Source of the DNA: Fredericiella sp963839515
GTDB lineage: Bacteria; Chloroflexota; Anaerolineae; Caldilineales; Caldilineaceae
Reading direction: 5' to 3'
DNA length: 64,000 bases
NCBI GenBank assembly: GCA_963839515.1
Contig: CAWIVN010000004.1
Coordinates: 62,001-126,000, forward strand
Part shown: positions 1 through 8,499 of the stretch, one piece after another
How the letters are laid out: the number at the start of each line of letters is the position of its first letter
Position numbering within the stretch: position 1 is the stretch's first letter
Position numbers and translations under genes: made by a program
Notes under the pieces: generated by a model
What the model was told of the DNA's origin: nothing
Databases searched by the model: none
What the model saw: only the letters and a program-made list of their open reading frames with translations

Positions 1-21
1 AAGCAATAGACCGTGCGTTGA

Positions 22-30
22 TGGTATACT
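22..30 (+). promoter_or_regulatory. Extended -10 promoter element
   Basis: TGGTATACT is an extended -10 (TG-N-TATACT) about 85 bases upstream of the first gene. No convincing -35 is visible; the window starts only 21 bases upstream. Assignment to the lipoprotein gene is by position. Confidence 0.35.
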
Positions 31-117
31 AAGCGATAGGCATTGCACGAAACGCGTTGCGCGAACGGCGTTGCCACCTGTTTTACTGTCCTCATGTTTT
101 TGAGAAGGACCATTTGT

Positions 118-3100
118 ATGTCTGCATTACAACATCATCCAAAATCAAATAGTGTTCAGCCGAGTGTGCACGCTGGGGTGCACCGGCAGCCGTGGCTGCT
201 TATGGGCTTGCTTCTCACGTTTATGCTGCTGGCGGGAGGCTGTACTGTGCAGCCGATCCTTGCCGGTGAGCGTCCCAACATGCCGGTGCCGGTGGGCGAC
301 GAGCAAGTGATTGCGATCGCGCCGAGTACTGCCCCACAAGGAACAAACGTGGCCATCGCCGGCGCCGGCTGGAACGCCAACGAGGTAGTCTATGTCAACC
401 TCGAAGGTGTTTTGGACGGCGTGGATCTGGAAGCTACGCTGGTGATGACTTCCACCGATGCCGAGGGACGTTTCGAAACCGAGTTTATCGTGCCGCTGGA
501 CATTTTCTGGCAAGGTGCGACGAATGTGCAGGTCGCAGCCTACTCACTGGACAAGGTGCGCAGCGCCTCGACGCAGTTTACTTTTAGCACGGGCACGGTG
601 ACGCCTACCATGCCCGTCACGCCGACCGTCACCGGCACGGCTACGCCGGCAGCCACCCCGACAGCCCAAGCCACGCCCGTCCCACTGCCCACGCAGGCAC
701 CTGGGGACAACACCGCGCGCGTGATGAGTGCGGCTCTGAATATGCGCATGGGGCCAGGCACCAACTACCCGATTGTGCGCTCTTTGCCCAATGGCACAAT
801 CCTGCTGGTATTAGGCCAAGATTACTCGGGTGGCTGGCTGTATGTGAGGACGATGGACCTGCAACTGGGGTGGGTCGCCCGTGCCTTTACCAACTTCACC
901 GGGCGGGCGCCGATCATCAGCGCGCCGCCGACTCCAATTGTGCCGCCTACCACGCCGACCGCCACGCCCACTGCCATTCCGACCTCTATACCGCCGGGCG
1001 GCAGCTGGTTGGGCGAGTATTATGCCAATCCTTCCTTGGCCGGCTACCCCACGATCGTGCGCCAGGACGCGGCGGTGGACTTCAACTGGGGATACGGCTC
1101 GCCAGCTCCCGGCATCCCTGTCGACAACTTCTCGGTGCGTTGGACGCGCTCGCTGTGGTACGACGAAGGCACCTATCGCTTCTATGCCAACGCCGACGAC
1201 GGCGTGCGCGTGTGGGTAGATGGCCGGCTGGTGATCGATCAGTGGCACAGCTGGCGGCCTGAAACCTACAGCGGCGAAATCTGGCTCGGCGCGGGCTACC
1301 ACCAGGTGGTCGTCGACTACTATGAAGAGGCCGGCCTGGCGTTTATCTCCGTGTGGTGGGAGCGGATCAACCCGGACTACTTCCCGGACTGGAAGGGCGA
1401 GTATTTCTCGAACCGCCATCTGGACGGCAACCCGACCTACGTACGCAACGACGACGATATCGACTTCAATTGGGGCACCGGTTCTCCGGCTCCTGGCATA
1501 TCCAACGAGAACTATTCGGTGCGTTGGACGCAGGAGATTGATTTCAAGAGCGGCACCTACCGGCTCAATGCCCGCTCCGACGACGGAATCCGCGTCTATG
1601 TTGACGGCGACCGCGTGATCGATGAGTGGCGCAATCAGACCTATGGGCCGACCTACTCGTACGAACTCCACTTAAGCGGTGATCATGACCTGAAGGTAGA
1701 GTACTACCAGGCCTACGGCGGCGCCCGTGTTCGCTTCTGGTGGGACCGCATCAGCACTACCCCGACGCCCACACCGACGCTCACGCCCACACCGACGCCG
1801 ACACAGCCCGCAGCGGTTAATCCCTATGCCGACGCCAATCCTTCGTCCGGCCCCGCGGGCACGGCGGTAACCGTGAGCTTTGGCAACTTCCCGGCCAACA
1901 CGCGGATTGACCTCTACATCGGAGGCTTCGTCAGCGCAGCTAGTGCCGAGGCGGCCAATACCCAGAGCTACGCAAGCACGTCCAGTGATCGCTTCGGTCG
2001 CGGCAGCCTGACCTTTGTCATGCCGGCCAGCTGGCCGGACGGCGCGCCGATTCGCCCGGGCAAACTCGTGCTCCTCGCGGCAACACCTGGTTTCGGTGTC
2101 TCGGCGGGCGCCGACTTCGACTTTGTAGGCCCGCAGCCGACCGTGGCGCCCAACCCCTACGCGCGCATCAATCCGTCTTCCGGTGGCGCCGGCACCCAAG
2201 TGACAGTGCAGGGTGGCGGCTTCCCCGCCAATACGGCGCTCAACCTGTTCCTGGGTGGCGTCGTCAGCGCCAGTGCGGTCAATGCGGCTCCGCCTGTTGC
2301 CAGCACGGTGACTGACGCAAACGGCAACTTCGTGGCTTCCTTTACGATGCCGTCTGTCTGGCCCGATGGCCAGCCGATCACCAGCGGCAAGCTGGTTGTC
2401 CTTGTGGCGACCACCAACTTTGGCGTGGAGACGAGCGCTACCTTCGATTACTTCACGGTGGCGTCCAATCCGGCTGTCGCGCTGAGTCCCTCGTCCGGCG
2501 TAGCCGGCACGATTGTCGCCGTCAATGGATCGGGCTTCCCCGCCAACGTGAACGTCGGCGTCTACCTGGCAGCACTGGATGCGTCCATCAATACGGGCGA
2601 GCCGGTGCGCTATGCTGCGGGCCGTACGGACGGCAACGGCCGTGCCAGCCTGAGCATCACGATGCCTTCGAATTGGCCCAACGGGGCGCCGATTTCACAG
2701 GATAAGGTAGTAGTGACGCTGGCGCGTACTGACTTCAGCGTATCGGCCAGTGCCGTGTTCAACTACCTGTCGGCTGGTCCGACCTGGACGCCGACGCCGC
2801 TAGCAACGCCGCCGGCTACGGCTACGCCGGCGCCCAACCCCTCGGCGAATCTCAACCCACGCACGGGCGGTGCCGGCACGGTGGTTACCGTCTCCGGCAG
2901 TGGCTTCCCGGGTAACAGCACGGTCTATGCGCATCTCGCTCCGCTAGGCGGCAGCGGTGGCAGCGGCAACGAATACGCCAACTATGCCATCGTCGCGACG
3001 ACAGCGAACGGCGACTACACTATGATCTTTGCCATGCCCGCAGTGTGGCCAAACGGTACGCCGATCAAAACAGGGCGCATCGCCATCCTGATCGCGACGG

Positions 3101-3432
3101 CCGACTTCAGCCGGCAGACCAGCGTCAGCTTTGACTATGTGGGCGTAACCACGGCGGACGAACGGCCGACGCCGGAACTACCTACGGTCGAGCCGACTGC
3201 GACCCTGGCGCCGGAGCCCCCCACCGCGATTCCAACGGACATACCTACGGAGACGCCCACGGAGGTACCGACCGATATCCCGACCGCAATACCGACGGAT
3301 GTCTCGATCGAGTTGCCGACCGCAATACCGACTGAGACTCCGACGGTTGTCCCGGTGGAGACAGATGGCGGGTCAACCATTCCGCCGGCTCCTATTCCTG
3401 GCGAGCCGGCTCCGATCGAGCCAGGCCAGTAG
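118..3432 (+). CDS. Modular surface lipoprotein with SH3b, two PA14 and four IPT-like repeats
   Basis: This 1104-residue protein is probably anchored outside the membrane as a lipoprotein: a hydrophobic stretch ends in LLAGGC with Cys42, after an unusually long polar N-region. The ATG at 118 follows a GAGAAGGA ribosome site, which is better than the upstream in-frame ATG at 43. In order there are a bacterial SH3 domain (about residues 195-265, with the LNMRMGPGTNYP signature), a Thr-Pro linker, two PA14 domains starting near residues 297 and 425 (both contain DFNWG-GSPAPGI and W-R motifs), and four repeats of about 105-120 residues that begin NPxxxxxPSSGxAGT near residues 568, 679, 784 and 908. 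A tail of Pro-Thr-Glu repeats follows. SH3b and PA14 modules usually bind glycans or cell-wall material, so an adhesive or carbohydrate-binding role is inferred. No catalytic domain was recognised. Confidence 0.88.
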   Translation: MSALQHHPKSNSVQPSVHAGVHRQPWLLMGLLLTFMLLAGGCTVQPILAGERPNMPVPVGDEQVIAIAPSTAPQGTNVAIAGAGWNANEVVYVNLEGVLDGVDLEATLVMTSTDAEGRFETEFIVPLDIFWQGATNVQVAAYSLDKVRSASTQFTFSTGTVTPTMPVTPTVTGTATPAATPTAQATPVPLPTQAPGDNTARVMSAALNMRMGPGTNYPIVRSLPNGTILLVLGQDYSGGWLYVRTMDLQLGWVARAFTNFTGRAPIISAPPTPIVPPTTPTATPTAIPTSIPPGGSWLGEYYANPSLAGYPTIVRQDAAVDFNWGYGSPAPGIPVDNFSVRWTRSLWYDEGTYRFYANADDGVRVWVDGRLVIDQWHSWRPETYSGEIWLGAGYHQVVVDYYEEAGLAFISVWWERINPDYFPDWKGEYFSNRHLDGNPTYVRNDDDIDFNWGTGSPAPGISNENYSVRWTQEIDFKSGTYRLNARSDDGIRVYVDGDRVIDEWRNQTYGPTYSYELHLSGDHDLKVEYYQAYGGARVRFWWDRISTTPTPTPTLTPTPTPTQPAAVNPYADANPSSGPAGTAVTVSFGNFPANTRIDLYIGGFVSAASAEAANTQSYASTSSDRFGRGSLTFVMPASWPDGAPIRPGKLVLLAATPGFGVSAGADFDFVGPQPTVAPNPYARINPSSGGAGTQVTVQGGGFPANTALNLFLGGVVSASAVNAAPPVASTVTDANGNFVASFTMPSVWPDGQPITSGKLVVLVATTNFGVETSATFDYFTVASNPAVALSPSSGVAGTIVAVNGSGFPANVNVGVYLAALDASINTGEPVRYAAGRTDGNGRASLSITMPSNWPNGAPISQDKVVVTLARTDFSVSASAVFNYLSAGPTWTPTPLATPPATATPAPNPSANLNPRTGGAGTVVTVSGSGFPGNSTVYAHLAPLGGSGGSGNEYANYAIVATTANGDYTMIFAMPAVWPNGTPIKTGRIAILIATADFSRQTSVSFDYVGVTTADERPTPELPTVEPTATLAPEPPTAIPTDIPTETPTEVPTDIPTAIPTDVSIELPTAIPTETPTVVPVETDGGSTIPPAPIPGEPAPIEPGQ

Positions 3433-3445
3433 TTAACCCATTAAC

Positions 3446-3491
3446 CGCAAAAACGGGCTCCAGGTGCATGCACCTGGAGCCCGTTTTTGCG
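3446..3491. terminator. Perfect 46-bp palindrome, bidirectional terminator
   Basis: Two 23-base arms pair without mismatch (CGCAAAAACGGGCTCC arm start, central GGTGCATGCACC). A-run and T-run ends flank the GC core, so the hairpin is followed by TTTTTGCG on either strand. It sits between the stop of the lipoprotein gene and the 3' end of the convergent dehydrogenase gene, the expected place for a shared intrinsic terminator. Confidence 0.85.
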
Positions 3492-3532
3492 TGATATGAG
3501 GGTGGTGGCGGCAACGCCGAACGGTTCTAGCG

Positions 3533-4618
3533 TCAAAACGGCCAAGATACGTTGCATTCCATCGCCAGCAAGCGCAAGTCCTCGAATACCTCCGGATCGA
3601 GTGGAATGCCGGTGGTGGCTTTCTCACGCTGGCGCCGCCACTCCAACTCACCCGGCAGTAGAATCTCCTTAAATCCGGGCCGCACGCGGCTGGTCTTGAC
3701 CATAGCGATAAACTCGTGCATGTGCGCGTAGAACTCCGCGCGCGGTTGGAACCAGTCCACGTCGTAGGCGATGAACTGGTGCGCCACTTCTTGCCGCGCC
3801 TGATCGCTGTAGGGAACGACGCCATAGGCGCCCCCGCTCAGAACTCCCGTCAGTACGTCGGTGATGAGGCTCAAGCCATAGCCCTTGTACTCGCCCATCG
3901 GCAGGAGTGTGCCGTCCATGGCCTCGGCCGGATCGTCGGTCATGCGGCCATCGGCCGTGATGGCCCAGTTGGTGGGCATCTTGCGCCCATCACGCAGCAG
4001 CCACCGCATCATGCCTTTGCCCGAGGTCGTCAGCGCCATGTCCAGGATGATCGGCATGGCGTCCGGGCCATCGCCCGTGGGCACGGCGACTGCCCAAGGA
4101 TTGGTGCCCACAACGCCGTCGATCCCACCCCAGGGCGCCATCTCGGGGCCGGCGTTGGTCATGCTTACGCCGATGCAGCCGTCGGCCAACGCCTGTGCGG
4201 CCGAATAGCTGGCCGAACCAAAGTGGGTGCTGTGGCGCACGAGCACGATGCCGACGCCACAGGTCTTGGCCTTTTGGACGGCCAGGCGCATTGCTTTGAC
4301 GGCCACGACCGTGCCCGCCGCATTGTGCGCATCCACCAGTGCCAGCGCAGGCGACTCCTTCACCAAATCAAAGGGTGCAGCCGGGTCGACGTGGCGCGCT
4401 CGCACGCGATCGACGTAGGCGCGCACGCGGCGTACCCCTTGGCCCTGGCCCTGGAGGTTGCGCAGCTCGCTTGTCACCAGAGCGTCGGCAATGATATCGG
4501 CGTCGTCGGGCCTGAGGTCGGTTGCGCGCAGCAGTTCGCTGGTAAGCTCGCGCAGTTTGTCGGCCGGAACGTACTGCAGGGGGATCTGCACAGTTTTGTA
4601 ATCAGCACTGTATTCCAT
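3533..4618 (-). CDS. Ldh_2-family malate/L-lactate/ureidoglycolate-type dehydrogenase
   Basis: This 361-residue protein belongs to the Ldh_2 NAD(P)-dependent dehydrogenase family, whose members reduce 2-oxo acids or oxidise 2-hydroxy acids (malate, lactate, ureidoglycolate) or reduce cyclic imines. Family segments are clear: VLVRHSTHFGSASYSAAQAL, the NPWAVAVPTGDGP nucleotide-binding region and GEYKGYGLSLITDVLTGVLSGG. The start at 4618 (MEYSADYKTV) follows GGAGTGG; the reading frame is open much further upstream but that overlaps the permease gene. It is the last gene of an ABC importer operon, 29 bases after a permease. In that context an oxidoreductase for a breakdown product of the imported compound is likely. 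The exact substrate, including ureidoglycolate (AllD-type), cannot be read from sequence. Confidence 0.86.
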   Translation of the reverse strand: MEYSADYKTVQIPLQYVPADKLRELTSELLRATDLRPDDADIIADALVTSELRNLQGQGQGVRRVRAYVDRVRARHVDPAAPFDLVKESPALALVDAHNAAGTVVAVKAMRLAVQKAKTCGVGIVLVRHSTHFGSASYSAAQALADGCIGVSMTNAGPEMAPWGGIDGVVGTNPWAVAVPTGDGPDAMPIILDMALTTSGKGMMRWLLRDGRKMPTNWAITADGRMTDDPAEAMDGTLLPMGEYKGYGLSLITDVLTGVLSGGAYGVVPYSDQARQEVAHQFIAYDVDWFQPRAEFYAHMHEFIAMVKTSRVRPGFKEILLPGELEWRRQREKATTGIPLDPEVFEDLRLLAMECNVSWPF

Positions 4619-4647
4619 TTGAAAGCCACTCCGTGTTCTTGCAGCGC

Positions 4648-5598
4648 TTATCTGCCGCGCAGGCGAGGATCGAGAAAGTCGCGCGTCCAGTCGCCCAGGA
4701 TGTTGAGTGAAAGTACGGTCAGCATGATGGCGACGCCGGGGAAGACTGCCAACCACCAGTAACCGCCCAACAGCTGGTCGCGGCTTTCGGCCAGCATACC
4801 GCCCCAGGTTGGCACTTCCGGCGGCACGCCCAACCCGAGGAAGGAAAGTGCTGCCTCGGACAGAATGACGGCCGCCACGTTGAATGAGGCAATCACCACC
4901 AGCGGCGCAAGGATATTGGGCAGGATGGCGCGCGAAAGGATTCGACCATTGGACACCCCTACTGCGCGGGCCGAGTCGACATAATCGCGGCGTTTTTGCG
5001 AAATCGTCTCGCCACGCGCGATGCGTGCGTAGACCACCCACTGGCCGATTGCCAACACGATGACGAGGTTAACGAGGCCTGGCCCCAAGATGACCAGCAC
5101 CATAATGGCCAGCAGGATAAAGGGGAAGGCCAGCTGGATGTCGACGAGGCGCATAATCACGTCGTCTAGAAAGCCGCCATAATAGCCGCCCAGTACGCCC
5201 AGCAGGATGCCCAGGAATCCACCCAGAAGTACGGCGGTCATGCCTACCAACAGCGACACACGTGCTCCGTAGATCAGGCGCGATAGCACGTCGCGGCCAA
5301 GCCCGTCCGAACCGAGCACAAATGTAAATGGCTTGCCGCTGATCTGCACTTCGCTCATCGGGGGTTGCAGACGCAGTATCAGGTTCTGCCGGTTGGGATC
5401 GGCTGGGGCCAGCACGTTGGCAAAGAGGGCGCACAGGACGAGCAAGATGAGGAACGCAATGGCGATCAGCGGCCAACGCGCCTTGACCAGGCTGGTGCGT
5501 GCCTGCCGCCAAGCTGAACGCTGCCGGCGCTGCGGTTGGTCAGCGGCCTGCGGCGCAGCTATGGATTCCCCCGGAGAGAGTGCTCTGTTATCGATCAT
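4648..5598 (-). CDS. DppC/OppC-type ABC transporter permease
   Basis: This inner-membrane permease of about 316 residues belongs to the peptide/nickel ABC importer class. It has a variable charged N-terminus, a first membrane segment (WPLIAIAFLILLVLCALFA), the DppC hallmark LGSDGLGRDVLSRLIYGARVSL, and the cytoplasmic EAA-loop region SARAVGVSNGRILSRAILPN that contacts the ATPase. The ATG at 5598 has AAGGTG 12 bases upstream; a GTG at 5613 is the alternative and would nearly abut the previous stop at 5615. It forms an operon with the DppB-type permease and binding protein. No ATPase is encoded beside it, so it may borrow the pair encoded at 30825-32898. Confidence 0.9.
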   Translation of the reverse strand: MIDNRALSPGESIAAPQAADQPQRRQRSAWRQARTSLVKARWPLIAIAFLILLVLCALFANVLAPADPNRQNLILRLQPPMSEVQISGKPFTFVLGSDGLGRDVLSRLIYGARVSLLVGMTAVLLGGFLGILLGVLGGYYGGFLDDVIMRLVDIQLAFPFILLAIMVLVILGPGLVNLVIVLAIGQWVVYARIARGETISQKRRDYVDSARAVGVSNGRILSRAILPNILAPLVVIASFNVAAVILSEAALSFLGLGVPPEVPTWGGMLAESRDQLLGGYWWLAVFPGVAIMLTVLSLNILGDWTRDFLDPRLRGR

Positions 5599-5614
5599 AC
5601 GTAAGCCAGGCACC

Positions 5615-6592
5615 TTATTGCAGGCGGATGCGTGGATCGATCAACGTGTAGACTACGTCGACCACCAGGTTGAGCAGAACAAACAGCAGGGAAAAGACAA
5701 CCACTGACGCCTGCACGACCGGAATATCGCGCTGGTTGATGGCATTGAAAACCAGGCGGCCGACGCCTGGCCAGGAAAAAACTGTCTCGGTGACGACGAC
5801 GCCGCTGAGCAAGAAGCCAAATTCCAGGCCCACGATTGTGACGAAAGGAATCAAGGCGTTGCGAAAAGCATGGCGCATGACTACGGTGCGGCGGGCCATC
5901 CCCTTGGCACGCGCCGTCGTGACGTAATCTTGGCCCAGCACCTCGAGCATGGAGGAGCGGATCAGGCGGGCGTTGCGCGCCAGCGAAAAGACGGCCAGTG
6001 TGATGCCAGGCAAGATGAGATGGCGCAGTCCATCAGGCGTGTTGGCCAAGGCCTGCTGCCAATTCCCTTTCAGGAGCGGATCGAGTACCGGCACCTGGCC
6101 TGAAATGGGCAGCCAACGCAGCCCGAGGCCGACAAACAGGATCAACATGATCCCCAGCCAAAAGCTAGGCATCGATTGGCCCACCATGGCAAACAGCATG
6201 ATGCCGCCGTCGAGTGGTGTGCCGCGGCGTGTAGCCGATATGATGCCGATAGGGATGGCGAGCCCCACCGCCAGAATGAGGGCGAACAGGGTAAGCTCCA
6301 GTGTGGCCGGCATCCGTTCCATGACCAGGGCGAACGCTGGCGTGCGCGAACGCAGCGAGTTGCCAAGGTCAAGGCGCGCCAGGCCGCTTATATAGTTGAA
6401 GTACTGTTCGTGGAGAGGGCGATCAAAGCCCAACTTGGCGCGTGCTGCGGCAACCTCTTCATCGGTGGCGCGCTCGCTGACATATAGATAGGTGGGGTCG
6501 CCCGCCAGGTGCAGGGCCAGGAACGTCAACAAGGTGACGCCGATGATGACAAAGATGGTCTGCAGCAAACGTCGGGCGAGATAAGTTGTCAT
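5615..6592 (-). CDS. DppB/OppB-type ABC transporter permease
   Basis: This 325-residue permease has the DppB architecture: N-terminal MTTYLARRLLQTIFVIIGVTLL membrane segment, the PLHEQYFNYISGLARLDLGNSLR periplasmic stretch, further hydrophobic segments, and the EAA-like ARAKGMARRTVVMRHAFRNALIP loop followed by GVVVTETVFSWPGVGRL. It should pair with the DppC-type partner immediately downstream to form the channel of a peptide-like solute importer. A strong hairpin separates it from the upstream binding-protein gene, which would let the abundant binding protein be expressed at a higher level than the permeases. Confidence 0.92.
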   Translation of the reverse strand: MTTYLARRLLQTIFVIIGVTLLTFLALHLAGDPTYLYVSERATDEEVAAARAKLGFDRPLHEQYFNYISGLARLDLGNSLRSRTPAFALVMERMPATLELTLFALILAVGLAIPIGIISATRRGTPLDGGIMLFAMVGQSMPSFWLGIMLILFVGLGLRWLPISGQVPVLDPLLKGNWQQALANTPDGLRHLILPGITLAVFSLARNARLIRSSMLEVLGQDYVTTARAKGMARRTVVMRHAFRNALIPFVTIVGLEFGFLLSGVVVTETVFSWPGVGRLVFNAINQRDIPVVQASVVVFSLLFVLLNLVVDVVYTLIDPRIRLQ

Positions 6593-6619
6593 AGCGGCTC
6601 GATGATTGCGGTGGTTGTG

Positions 6620-6665
6620 CCCCAGGACTGCCGGCGGAAGCTCGCTTCCGCCGGCAGTCCTGGGG
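6620..6665 (-). terminator. Strong intercistronic hairpin after the binding-protein gene
   Basis: A perfect 21-bp stem (CCCCAGGACTGCCGGCGGAAG with its complement) closes on a 4-base CTCG loop. It lies 19 bases after the stop of the binding-protein gene and before the permease gene. There is no long T-run, so partial termination or protection of the upstream mRNA 3' end is more likely than full termination. A similar hairpin follows the second binding-protein gene at 28893-28940. Confidence 0.75.
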
Positions 6666-6684
6666 ACTTACGTTCGAACGTATC

Positions 6685-8343
6685 TTACTTGGGCTGGGCC
6701 GTGGTGGCGTCGATGATCTCGTCACGCCGCGGCTGCCAGTCGACATCGCTGCCGACGCCGTAGAAGTCCGGCTGGAAGTAGAGGAACAGCCAGGGCGGGT
6801 CATTGTACATGATTTCCTGCATCTGGTCCGTGACCTCCTTCTCGACTGCCGGGTCACGCGTCTCGGCCAACTTTTCCCAGCCGGCGAACCAGTCGGGGTT
6901 ATTCCACTCGGTGTAGTTGGTGGCCGCATCCGGCGTGGAGATGTCGGACATGTCGTAGACGGCGCTCCACGTGCTGCCGCCAGTGCCCACAAAGAAGAGC
7001 GGGCCGACCTTGTGCTCGCGCAGCAGCGGCACGAATTCGGAACCCCATTCCATCTGCTGCAGGTTGACCTTGACGCCGATGTCCGTCAAGTATTGGGCGA
7101 TCGCCAGCACGACGTTGACGTCGTTAAGATAGCGGCCCTTGCCGGCCATCATGCCGATTTCGAAGCGGGTGCCGTCCTCGCCGCGCGGGTAGCCGGCCTC
7201 GTCCAACAACTGCTCGGCCTTGGCCGGGTCAAACGGATAGGCCGTCAGGTTGGTGTTGTTGTTGGGCGGATTCACCATGCTGGAGGCGCGCTCGCATTCA
7301 AACGCCAGCAGCGTCTGGCAGATGGTGGGCACGTCGACCGCGTACTGCAAAGCGACGCGCACCTTGGGATCCTGGATGATCTTGCCGTCAGGCGAATCGG
7401 CGAACTCCTTGCCCAGGTTGTAGCCGACGTACATGCGCCGCGTGCCGCTGACACCTTCGACGGCGGCGGCGCCGGAGTCGTTGATGGCCTGGTGCTGGTC
7501 CGGCGGCACGTTGGTGATGATGTCGACGTTGCCGGCGATCAGTTCGGCCGAGCGGGTCGAGGCTTCAGGGATTACCTTCCACTGGATTTCGTCATAGACG
7601 CCCGGCTTCAAGGTGAAGTCCGGCACCCTCTCGATCAGGACATAGTCGTCCTTGACCCATTCGACGAACTTGTAGGGGCCAGAGCCAATCGGGGTGGCGG
7701 CGGCATCCTCCAAGCTCATCTTCTCATAAGAGTCTTTGCAGTGGATGTAGGCTTCAGCGATGAGGCCGAGGGCGGGCGACGTGTACTGGTCCATCACGAT
7801 GGTGACTTCCAGGTCGCTGTCGACACGCGCCTCAACGAAGCTGATGGCGTCGAGCACGAAGCCTGCCGTGTTGCCGGTGAAGGCGTTGGCAGGGTCGGCG
7901 GCGCGCGAGAATGTGTAGGCTACATCCTCGGCCGTCAGTGGCTCGCCGTCGTGGCAGGTAAGACCTTCATTCAGCGTGAAGGTCATCTCCTTGCCGTCCT
8001 CTGACAGGGTGTAGGACTTTGCCAGGTAAGGCTTGATTTCGCCGCTTTCGGTGATGTCATACAACGTGCCATACAGGTGGCCGAAGATGTTGGATTCGGC
8101 GCGCGAGTTGACGTTGGATGGCTCCAACCCCTGGACGTCGACCGACTGGGCAATAACGAGACGGGACTTTTCGCCGCTCGCTGCTTCGCCGGCTGCTTCG
8201 GCCGGAGCCGCAGTGGCTTCGGCTTGTCCGGCCCCACTGTCGGTGGCCGGCGCTGCCGCGGGTACAGTGGTACAGGCCGCACTGACGGCCATCGCGGCTG
8301 CCAGGAACGTGCCTAACCAGGTCTTACGCTTCCATGTGGACAT
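6685..8343 (-). CDS. Family 5 extracellular solute-binding lipoprotein
   Basis: This 552-residue lipoprotein is the ligand receptor of a peptide/nickel-class ABC importer. The signal sequence MSTWKRKTWLGTFLAAAMAVSAAC ends at a lipobox cysteine and is followed by a low-complexity Ala/Glu linker. The mature domain carries SBP_bac_5 features: LVIAQSVDVQGLEPSN, the ITESGEIKPYLAKSYTLSEDGKEMTFTL strand pattern, GSGPYKFVEW and RVALQYAVD. The ATG at 8343 has AGGAGG seven bases upstream; an in-frame TTG lies six bases earlier. It is the first gene of the minus-strand operon driven from the 8417-8445 promoter. Family 5 proteins bind peptides, sugars, opines or other solutes, so the ligand is unknown. 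Confidence 0.92.
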   Translation of the reverse strand: MSTWKRKTWLGTFLAAAMAVSAACTTVPAAAPATDSGAGQAEATAAPAEAAGEAASGEKSRLVIAQSVDVQGLEPSNVNSRAESNIFGHLYGTLYDITESGEIKPYLAKSYTLSEDGKEMTFTLNEGLTCHDGEPLTAEDVAYTFSRAADPANAFTGNTAGFVLDAISFVEARVDSDLEVTIVMDQYTSPALGLIAEAYIHCKDSYEKMSLEDAAATPIGSGPYKFVEWVKDDYVLIERVPDFTLKPGVYDEIQWKVIPEASTRSAELIAGNVDIITNVPPDQHQAINDSGAAAVEGVSGTRRMYVGYNLGKEFADSPDGKIIQDPKVRVALQYAVDVPTICQTLLAFECERASSMVNPPNNNTNLTAYPFDPAKAEQLLDEAGYPRGEDGTRFEIGMMAGKGRYLNDVNVVLAIAQYLTDIGVKVNLQQMEWGSEFVPLLREHKVGPLFFVGTGGSTWSAVYDMSDISTPDAATNYTEWNNPDWFAGWEKLAETRDPAVEKEVTDQMQEIMYNDPPWLFLYFQPDFYGVGSDVDWQPRRDEIIDATTAQPK

Positions 8344-8397
8344 TCGCAATTCCTCCTATTAGGATGGTGAACAGGGAGTTTGGCAGGGCAGTCGTCA

Positions 8398-8426
8398 TTG
8401 ACAGGACCATGGCGACATGATATAAC
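8398..8426 (+). promoter_or_regulatory. Sigma-70 promoter for the creatinase-like and M20 genes
   Basis: TTGACA at 8398-8403, a 17-base spacer and TATAAC at 8421-8426 (with an upstream TG, extended -10). Predicted start near 8433, about 67 bases before the ATG at 8500. The -10 overlaps the minus-strand -10 by two bases. The same layout recurs at 27033-27061. Confidence 0.75.
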
Positions 8427-8445
8427 CACCTTGGTCATTTGTCAA
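8417..8445 (-). promoter_or_regulatory. Sigma-70 promoter for the binding protein/permease operon
   Basis: On the minus strand TTGACA (8445-8440), a 17-base spacer and TATCAT (8422-8417). Predicted start near 8410, about 66 bases upstream of the binding-protein ATG. The -35 lies inside the palindromic operator, so a bound repressor would block it directly. Confidence 0.75.
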
Positions 8446-8458
8446 CTGTTGACAGTTG
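8440..8458. promoter_or_regulatory. Palindromic operator, probable GntR/FCD site (copy 1)
   Basis: TGTCAACTGTTGACA (8440-8454) is a perfect odd palindrome, overlapped by CAACTG-TTGA-CAGTTG (8443-8458). It covers the minus-strand -35 and lies just downstream of the plus-strand start. ATTTGTCAACTGTT and ACAGTT are repeated at the same distance from the promoters at 27075-27095, beside the GntR/FCD regulator gene, which is why that regulator is proposed as the ligand. Confidence 0.7.
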
Positions 8459-8499
8459 GCACGTCAACAACAAACTCACACGCGAAACTGAGGTTGTCT

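Noticed and set aside
811..1671. 286-codon minus-strand frame inside the lipoprotein gene
   Set aside because: Antisense shadow of the PA14 region; no start signal or family.
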